From positions 1 to 37,682 of the IMG/VR virus record IMGVR_UViG_3300042296_000620: 37,682 bases of DNA; one strand, written 5' to 3'. The stretch comes from a virus. Below, in pieces: positions 32,901 to 37,682 of the stretch. The translations under genes were made by a program, and so were the position numbers. Under the pieces are notes generated by a model. The model searched no databases and was not told where the DNA came from. It worked only from the letters and a program-made list of their open reading frames with translations. Each line of letters opens with the position of its first letter. Positions within the stretch are counted from its first letter, which is position 1.

Positions 32901-33048
32901 GGCTCTTTGATTCAACCGAGTTTGCCCACTGTGCCCACTCCCTGCCCTGTCCTTCGTATCCGTAGTACTTAATGCCGTATTCGTCTTGTACAGCAATAGC
33001 AAATTTCTCATTGCGTAGTGCATCAAATAGTGTAGAAATTTGTTTCAT
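29947..33048 (-). CDS. Multidomain capsid-operon protein with DGDGDG signature, GFAS junction and ADP-ribosyltransferase-like C-terminus
   Basis: 1033 residues. The N-terminal 240 residues are unrecognised, beginning MKQISTLFDALRNEKFAIAV. DPKAWDGDGDG and IVQEGTPFQRPA occur at about 251-275. A Pro/Arg-rich linker with a 13-residue tandem repeat (TTAPGTPPKRR) follows, then GFASRS at about 395. A coiled-coil region (about 500-560) and a very basic stretch (RRKRELRRQKRG, ARRKLARTARRIKRK) come next. The last 230 residues have RGHG (about 808), AAYGPGEYWSRPG, GYDGVDHEG and NRGALAIVDEA, which fit the R, G-x-G-x-Y and NR order of ADP-ribosyltransferase-like exoenzyme domains. ATG 33048 overlaps the upstream stop (ATGA) with GGAG before it. 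Enzymatic activity and target are unknown; the catalytic Glu is not clearly identifiable. Confidence 0.8.
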   Translation of the reverse strand: MKQISTLFDALRNEKFAIAVQDEYGIKYYGYEGQGREWAQWANSVESKSLGESQIPAGIIQGPFKTVTDTDMKSLITTFGYGESSASNFVKSKAYRHAGSTRVKSESRVPAVVDTPINYFTAYQYSAAVSYKCLHVRSSIKEGSFLHEARANNYAFNFDKWMYNAAPDSEQNKSLRQRVDTTVGRSSERRIGMRLKSAIVSNGIERTKMGSVSRLETKSLEDGVSVKGIGDSIGSGSRIARRAGRAATANFDPKAWDGDGDGIVQEGTPFQRPAIPGVNDRATGGAVDVSAAMRAWIKNTPLRSTSSSPKPPSGRRMTTAPGTPPKRRMMTTAPGTPPKRTVMTNTSGPKPPPPRKPGGKPRIEKPEISPPRPPSQSGSVSRRVSEARTQRQVEGFASRSGKAVVRRRPGVDKMKDTDGKFHESLDDKQKEIVKENLKKRYEQIQEWVKAIPDDTGMGTWWGTFVGQKGRGIKKLDADGNPVTKDSRVAGEALSSFIRLSDKIGKEIDNEINAAESAKSALTPGVDDKQIKGLESQIKKLEAEKLQFTSAVEDLMVFDSMAETDDWSLVEHLSTTSRRAAIGKTHSAGISSKPKKGEESPFVSPFDNPKTEPLLDLKAESSYFSGFEEAQAGKKRALIGAKKSGKLKAFADRVFDNAEEARRKRELRRQKRGTVRGLDASRPDAPGAKERARRKLARTARRIKRKFKGGPSESDINALIDKTKAANPTIFGTGKGGVPQVNEKGIQKLAVLFRGKDDPRALELLQEQKGQNAGRELGNVWTTQGYNALATPVTEADAEYLAGQGWKVIQRGHGTPPPPANNEAGALGWIQDYIEDTERFITGEGGAAYGPGEYWSRPGSGWDGYLAYNQGTLGLISPEARVLKISEAANLQSEHGKVWGQIGKALSGIGGGTQGAEDMDPQDLVKELKAAISKALADGDPIWSTEAGQLASNFFKYMETAPPAMRQELWDAIKYMQSITAKDEHYAAMIYGYDGVDHEGTSPIVWFNRGALAIVDEAMSGDRMKEIYDTQKAS
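32036..32113 (-). repeat. In-frame tandem repeat, 39-bp period, two copies
   Basis: The block GGNGGAGTNCC with GGAGCAGTAGTCAT recurs 39 bases apart, encoding two 13-residue copies of TTAPGTPPKRRM within the Pro/Arg-rich linker. Such linkers are prone to copy-number change. Confidence 0.7.
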
Positions 33049-35048
33049 TTTTTTTCTCCGAAGATTTCAAGGAGTATGTTCTTACTGTTCTCATAGTTGT
33101 TAATTCGTATATCTATGATTCTTCCAACAATGTCAAGATGCACTTTTTCAGCGCCAGACAGACGGCCGTCACTGTAAAGACGTGATTTTAATTGTGTAAA
33201 ATTAAACTTCCTTGCTCTTAATAATAAAGCGTCAATTTCACGTCTGAATGCAAGTTGTTGCTGTTTCTGTAGTTTTTGGAAATATTGTAGGTATTTATCA
33301 TTTCCAGGAGAACTAAGGAAATCCTTAATTGTCATCTTTGTTCTCTGGGTAATTTGAATCTTGTCAAGGTCAGTAAGGGCGGAAGTGTAGTTATTTGTTA
33401 GTACAGGACGGACGTTTTCTCCATTAGACACTGGAACAATTGAGCCTGGGTCCCTCATTCTCTGGTCTGTAATCCAGTCAGAAACAAGCATCTTGGCAAC
33501 ATCTCCGGGTTCGTAGTCGGAAAATGTCTTTCTTCTATCTACTTGATACCCACGGATAATGTTGCCTGGGTCTTCTATTAAATAGTCTCTCTTTGAGCCA
33601 GTCCCAGAGAAGAATACATCTGGAGACTCAAGACCAATAAATTGCTGGAAGTCAGAAGCAACCCTTTGGCCTATATGTTCATTGTCGGAAGAAGACTTAT
33701 GCATAATGTACCTAAATCCGTTTGGACCAGTTACAACACTCCGCTTAGCGTCAAGTTTCTGCAACTTAAAGACATTGCTCTTTGAGATTGCTTGACCAAG
33801 GATTGCTGGGTCAATCTCATTAAGACTCTTTCCAGCAGATATTGCATTTACCGCTTGGTCAAGGTCTGTTATCTGCTTGCCAACCTGCGACTCGCTATCG
33901 TTTGAACGGAGCGATTCGGCAAGCGGCTTTGCCTTCTTGCCCTTTCCAAATACTTCATCTGCCCACCTTGGTACTGAACGACCGTTTTTGGACACAACTT
34001 CGTTAGGGTTGTTTATGTTGTTAAAGTTTTCTGAATAACCGATTCCGTCGCCAGTTTGATTGACTACTTCTTTAAGTCGTGCAGTTGGGTCGTTTGTAAC
34101 ATCTATTTTTGCAGCAGAGTTAACTGTTCTGCCTAGTTTTCTTCTTTCACCAACAGTCAGAGGTCTCTTCTTCTCAAGATTAAGACTTGAGCCCCCAGGA
34201 AGAACATAAGTTAATTTGGTTACCCCAGTATTGGATAAAAGACCTAACTCCTGTCCACCAATTTCGTCAACACTCTGAACAGAGAGAAGGTATGTAGCGC
34301 CTTCCATGTCTCTGTTGTCTGGAATCGCGCGTAAAACTTGTGCTGCGACTACTGGCTCAAGAACAAACCCGTCTTTTCTAACCATTCTTACGACTGGCTT
34401 ATCTGCTCTTCCAATTTCTGATACCAAATTTTTTGCCGCCGCCAATGCAGCAGGTCTATTTTCATTGCCGACTCTAGGAATCTGAGGTCTTCTAGACTGA
34501 ACAATGCTTTCAGGCATTGGCTCGCCAGTGATGGGGGTTGAAGATGTCGTGGCTGGAGCAGCAACTCCTCTCGCAAGTCTTCTTATTGCACCAATGGCAA
34601 GACCTAAAGCGGAAGGAATATCAAAAAGTTTTGCTCCGCATGTAGACATTCTGTTGTCAGTGAATCTTCCGCCGTATTGATAGCCCTCTGGGCATCTTGA
34701 TGTACCGTCGCCTCCTGGGCGTCTGCCGGGAATATTTGGCTTTCCTGGAGTCAATGCTCTCCATCCAGCAGAACGTATAGGACTTCTTACGGCACCCATA
34801 TTTCCGGGAATAACTACAGAACCAGCCGCTCCCAATCCTTGTCCTATCGTGCTGTGCGTTCCAATAAGGCCAACTTTTATACCGTATTGTCTAGTTACTC
34901 CAGAACGCTTTGATAGCGCTTTAAAATCAACGACGTTTTGGTCACCATTAAGACGTTTTTTAATAATAGAAAACCCTTGCCGTGCACTTTTTGTGCCGAC
35001 AAAAGAAACTCTTCTTTTTACGTATTTTTCTTCTGGGATACTAAACAT
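33045..35048 (-). CDS. Structural-operon protein with CPxGxxxGGRF motif and kinase-like C-terminal half
   Basis: 667 residues. The N-terminal 150 residues contain RCPEGYQYGGRFTDNRMSTC and GAKLFDIPS (about 117-145), a Cys/Gly pattern I associate with actinophage structural proteins. Residues about 440-600 (RYIMHKSSSDNEHIGQRVAS, FIGLESPDVFFSG, LVSDWITDQRMRDPGSIVPV, VLTNNYTSAL) parallel the order of the HipA/PI3K-like kinase at the giant protein's end: a Lys-bearing strand, a helix, then D-x-x-x-x-x-R-x-x-N/D-like loop. The catalytic residues are not well conserved here, so it may be a non-catalytic relative. The C-terminus is helical (LYSDGRLSGAEKVHLDIVGR). Coupled to both neighbours by ATGA and TAATG overlaps. 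Confidence 0.65.
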   Translation of the reverse strand: MFSIPEEKYVKRRVSFVGTKSARQGFSIIKKRLNGDQNVVDFKALSKRSGVTRQYGIKVGLIGTHSTIGQGLGAAGSVVIPGNMGAVRSPIRSAGWRALTPGKPNIPGRRPGGDGTSRCPEGYQYGGRFTDNRMSTCGAKLFDIPSALGLAIGAIRRLARGVAAPATTSSTPITGEPMPESIVQSRRPQIPRVGNENRPAALAAAKNLVSEIGRADKPVVRMVRKDGFVLEPVVAAQVLRAIPDNRDMEGATYLLSVQSVDEIGGQELGLLSNTGVTKLTYVLPGGSSLNLEKKRPLTVGERRKLGRTVNSAAKIDVTNDPTARLKEVVNQTGDGIGYSENFNNINNPNEVVSKNGRSVPRWADEVFGKGKKAKPLAESLRSNDSESQVGKQITDLDQAVNAISAGKSLNEIDPAILGQAISKSNVFKLQKLDAKRSVVTGPNGFRYIMHKSSSDNEHIGQRVASDFQQFIGLESPDVFFSGTGSKRDYLIEDPGNIIRGYQVDRRKTFSDYEPGDVAKMLVSDWITDQRMRDPGSIVPVSNGENVRPVLTNNYTSALTDLDKIQITQRTKMTIKDFLSSPGNDKYLQYFQKLQKQQQLAFRREIDALLLRARKFNFTQLKSRLYSDGRLSGAEKVHLDIVGRIIDIRINNYENSKNILLEIFGEKK

Positions 35049-35668
35049 TAATCTTTTTCTGTTCCGTCGTATTCGACTTCAATTGTTCCGTCTTCTGATT
35101 CGCCTTCTTGTGCCCAGTTTTTGGTATCTGAAAGCATTTTATAAAATTCTTGTTCATCGGACGCAAATGTTTTTGCCACCAATGACGCGTGGCTTTCGTC
35201 TTCTTGGGTGATTACATCATCATAGTTATTATCGTCCATTGATGCGGACTTGCCATCTGGCTTTGCCATGTTTGCAATTCTTTTGGAAAAGTCATCATCT
35301 GACCATAATGAGCCATTGATTCCTTTTTTAATCTTTCTGCGGCAGTTCTTCATACCTGGATGATGACATCCTTCGTTTGGCCATAGACCAGTTGTTTCAT
35401 GATGGAGCCATGCGCAAATGTTATTCAAGGGATATAATTCTGGGTGGTCGGCAAGAATGACCTTACAACGGCGGAATCCACCTTCTCTTTTCATGATTGG
35501 ACGCCAATAACGGAGAAGACGCTCAAGGTTTCCTCTTCTTGGTCCACGACCCTTCATCACGTCGCCAGTAAACTTTTCTTGCGGAATGCCAATTATTGCG
35601 TCTTGCGGTGCCTTTTGTTCAAAGACAAAACCTTTAATTGGTCCGGTGTATTCACCCCATGTGGTCAT
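35048..35668 (-). CDS. MTTWG-tagged phage protein with conserved LRYWRPIM block
   Basis: 206 residues. The first 20 residues (MTTWGEYTGPIKGFVFEQ) match the start of the 22232-22687 protein. The centre (RGNLERLLRYWRPIMKREGG, then FRRCKVILADHPELYPLNNI and CAWLHHETTGLWPNEGCHH) is a block I recognise from actinophage proteins encoded near capsid genes; its function is not known to me. Four Cys/His-rich positions could bind zinc. The last 80 residues are acidic and disordered (NYDDVITQEDESHASLVAKT). Coupled by ATGA to the preceding gene and by TAATG to the next. Confidence 0.7.
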   Translation of the reverse strand: MTTWGEYTGPIKGFVFEQKAPQDAIIGIPQEKFTGDVMKGRGPRRGNLERLLRYWRPIMKREGGFRRCKVILADHPELYPLNNICAWLHHETTGLWPNEGCHHPGMKNCRRKIKKGINGSLWSDDDFSKRIANMAKPDGKSASMDDNNYDDVITQEDESHASLVAKTFASDEQEFYKMLSDTKNWAQEGESEDGTIEVEYDGTEKD

Positions 35669-36105
35669 TTTGTCTCCATTTGAATTGGCAAAGTCTTCAT
35701 TGTTTTTGCCCTAACTATTGATGTATTTTGAGTCTCTAAAAGCGATTTAAATTCAGAAATTCTGTAGTTGATTGATTTAGCCTTCATCTTTGATTTTAGA
35801 ACATCTGAGACAATCTGAACACCAGATAGCATGTGGTCAGATATTTTCTGGGTTTTATTTACAAAAACCCTATTCCATCTATCTTCATCAGGCCCTTCTG
35901 GGTGTTCGTTATCCCAAAGAAATTTATGAAAACTAGTTGATTTAATCGGCTTTAAAGTATTTGACCTAGATGCCGTTTTCCAAAAGTTGACAACTTTCGA
36001 AGTTTCCCCATTAGATATAACACCATCTGAGTCTTTGCTTTTTGCGTCAATAATATAATAAAACTTTTTTTCCGAGTCTATTGTTCCTACAAATACGGAT
36101 TTCAT
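35665..36105 (-). CDS. Hypothetical protein of the structural operon
   Basis: 146 residues, basic, with an N-terminal strand pair (SVFVGTIDSEKKFYYIIDAK) and helical C-terminal half (ISEFKSLLETQNTSIVRAKT). HKFLWDNEHPEGPDEDRWNR is a notable central block. No family recognised. It overlaps both neighbours by four bases (ATGA). Confidence 0.6.
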   Translation of the reverse strand: MKSVFVGTIDSEKKFYYIIDAKSKDSDGVISNGETSKVVNFWKTASRSNTLKPIKSTSFHKFLWDNEHPEGPDEDRWNRVFVNKTQKISDHMLSGVQIVSDVLKSKMKAKSINYRISEFKSLLETQNTSIVRAKTMKTLPIQMETK

Positions 36106-37682
36106 GATGCAACCTTTTCTGGCTTTTTGCTTGCTTTTGATGGTGCAACTTTTTCTATTATCCCACGTACTTCCATCTTTGCAAGCATGCGCAGGGCATC
36201 AATACCTGTTTTGGGATTTGGAGGAAGTGTTGCCCATGTTCCTTCAGCCATTATGTCAATTCCATTTTTGTTGGTAAAGATAACTTCCGGTATACCAAAT
36301 GAAATTAACCTATCTCTTAACTCTATTGCTGATTCAACCTGCAGAAGATAAGTCAGATATTTAGGATTGTATCCTCCGCCTAACAATCCACCTTTGTCAA
36401 AAAAGTCTTTGATTTCTGAATCCGTTTTTCCACGTTTTTTTAATTCTGAAGAGATTCTATTTTTTCCAGCAAACGGATGAGACTGAGACATCGGTTTCTT
36501 TTCTATCTCAAATATTGAAACTGGAATCTTAATATGCTCTATGTCATTGAGGCTTATTTCTCCGACTAGAAACGCTTCAAAATTTTCTTCACTATTGTTC
36601 TTCAATACTTGAGAATAGTCTTTTTTAATTTTTGCTTGGATTGCTAAAATTATTGAATCTTTGGCTTTTTCGATTCCATTCATTACGTCGCTAAAAATTG
36701 TCATAACAATTCTTTTTTGGCTGTCGTCGGTAAGCATTGAATATATTCCGTTTGTTTCATAACTGTCAGAACGACCGTAACCAATACGGTTTGCATTTTC
36801 CGACCGAATAATAACCTCTATGCCTCTTCCGTAGTCAGCAAACTCTTCTGAGCCAATTTTTGTTCCTGAAGCATAAAGAGATTGCTCTACTGAATTTGTA
36901 TAGAATTCATGAATTATTTCTACTGGTGTTAGCGTAAATTCTACAGAAGCGTTTTCTCCACCAATTATTTTGTCTCTATTTAATTTCATTGCTGACAGCA
37001 TTCTGCTATCTACGTCAACATTTGCAATTCTTCCAGAAGTTAAAAAATCTTGAAGAGAAGTCTTTGACATAGAAATTCTCGTTCTTCTATCAATTCCCCC
37101 AAATATTGAACCTGCTATTCCAATCAATGAAGAATATATACTCTGAACACTGTTGGTAATTAAGTAGTTGTTTAATTTAGTGTCTGATACAAACAGTTCT
37201 TTTTCTGCTTCTTGTTTAATCTCTTTAATTGCGTCGGTCATTGATTTTGTAAATAAATCATAATACCTATTTACTTCAACTTTTTCTCCATTAACGTATA
37301 CGTAGTTTTCATTAAATAACGCATAACCCATTTCTTTAGCGTCTCCAATTATTGTTTCTGCTTTTTCTAAAGTAATTTTTGAAATATCAGAATTTGCAGA
37401 GTTTTGAGACGAAATCATTTCATCACGTTTTGCTTTTTTGTATTTGTCTGCAGTTGTAGAAAGCAGTTTTTTAACTCCCTCATCGGTTGTCTTTTTCATA
37501 GACTTAATAAGGTTTTCTTCGGCTTTCTTCATGTAGTCAATTGCTGAAGTTTGTTCAGTAACTTCGGCTTCAACTACTCCATTTTTGTCAACGTTTGTAA
37601 TCTTCATTTTTCCTGGTGGAATCATGACTTCACCAGATTCGTCTACTTTTGCTTTTGAGCCAGCAGGAACAACAACCCTGAC
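36102..37682 (-). CDS. Large structural-operon protein, 5' end outside window; ART-like segment at the edge
   Basis: The frame is open to the right edge: 19 codons precede the first in-window Met (37625) and no Shine-Dalgarno is seen there, so the gene very probably continues beyond 37682. The first visible residues, VRVVVPAGSKAKVDESGEVM and IPPGK, resemble the last strands of ADP-ribosyltransferase domains (E-V/I-L-x-P-x-G). The remaining 490 residues are helical: a coiled region (about 30-75), a Gly-rich hydrophobic stretch (SLIGIAGSIFGGIDR, about 165-180), FTLTPVEIIHEFYTNSVEQS with HEFY (not HExxH), and a C-terminal ISFGIPEVIFTNKNG, which recalls the FGxPxxxT motif before the zincins. It ends in a basic tail. 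Fold assignments are tentative. Confidence 0.65.
   Translation of the reverse strand, partial: VRVVVPAGSKAKVDESGEVMIPPGKMKITNVDKNGVVEAEVTEQTSAIDYMKKAEENLIKSMKKTTDEGVKKLLSTTADKYKKAKRDEMISSQNSANSDISKITLEKAETIIGDAKEMGYALFNENYVYVNGEKVEVNRYYDLFTKSMTDAIKEIKQEAEKELFVSDTKLNNYLITNSVQSIYSSLIGIAGSIFGGIDRRTRISMSKTSLQDFLTSGRIANVDVDSRMLSAMKLNRDKIIGGENASVEFTLTPVEIIHEFYTNSVEQSLYASGTKIGSEEFADYGRGIEVIIRSENANRIGYGRSDSYETNGIYSMLTDDSQKRIVMTIFSDVMNGIEKAKDSIILAIQAKIKKDYSQVLKNNSEENFEAFLVGEISLNDIEHIKIPVSIFEIEKKPMSQSHPFAGKNRISSELKKRGKTDSEIKDFFDKGGLLGGGYNPKYLTYLLQVESAIELRDRLISFGIPEVIFTNKNGIDIMAEGTWATLPPNPKTGIDALRMLAKMEVRGIIEKVAPSKASKKPEKVAS

Noticed and set aside
36880-36930. HEFY in the right-edge protein as a fifth zincin
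   Set aside because: The motif reads HEFYTN, lacking the second His of HExxH, and no suitable downstream Glu motif was seen.

Overview
The window looks like part of the genome of a tailed double-stranded DNA phage of an actinobacterium. Direct evidence is an HK97-fold major capsid protein, a primase-helicase, phage-type nucleotide metabolism genes (thyX and a class II ribonucleotide reductase), two tRNA genes and dense gene packing with ATGA/TAATG start-stop overlaps. The actinobacterial host is inferred mainly from the C-terminal piece of a WhiB-like regulator at the left edge. The moderate G+C and the nrdJ/thyX pair would suit an aquatic actinobacterium, but that is a guess. No integrase, portal, large terminase or tail gene is visible; the genome continues past both edges.

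Layout. (1) 1-3203, plus strand: WhiB-like end, primase-helicase, HTH protein (possibly small terminase), a ribbon-helix-helix-like protein with a zinc knuckle, a Cys-rich protein and a small membrane protein. (2) 3190-14270, minus strand: a DUF5872-like protein and one giant gene of about 3437 codons. (3) 14271-14718: non-coding, G+C-rich, with 12-bp iterations, a hairpin and a consensus DnaA box; the best origin candidate. (4) 14719-22139: a PD-(D/E)XK-like nuclease, metallophosphoesterase, several tiny coupled genes, thyX, tRNA-Arg(UCU), a minus-strand HicA-like/HTH/LexA-DBD cluster, an AT-hook Ala-Lys-rich protein, tRNA-Ile(UAU), nrdJ and a small probable virion protein. (5) 22170-37682, minus strand: a strong bidirectional terminator, five small genes, an Asp/Asn hydroxylase-like oxygenase, a terminator, the major capsid gene, and upstream of it a tightly coupled operon of large multidomain proteins running off the right edge.

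The most unusual feature is a set of large modular proteins. The giant protein and two proteins of the capsid operon (1076 and 1033 aa) share an Asp/Gly-rich signature (DGDGDG followed by Q..T.F.RPA) and GFAS-like junctions. The giant protein has about ten such junctions dividing it into modules: three zinc-metalloprotease-like modules, two copies of a His/Glu-rich module, an ADP-ribosyltransferase-like region and a C-terminal HipA/PI3-kinase-like kinase. The capsid-operon proteins add a zeta-toxin-like kinase, a fourth metalloprotease module and an ADP-ribosyltransferase-like domain. My working inference is a family of virion-packaged polyproteins cut at GFAS sites and possibly delivered into the host as effectors. 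Composition and motifs are seen in the sequence; cleavage, packaging and delivery are hypotheses.
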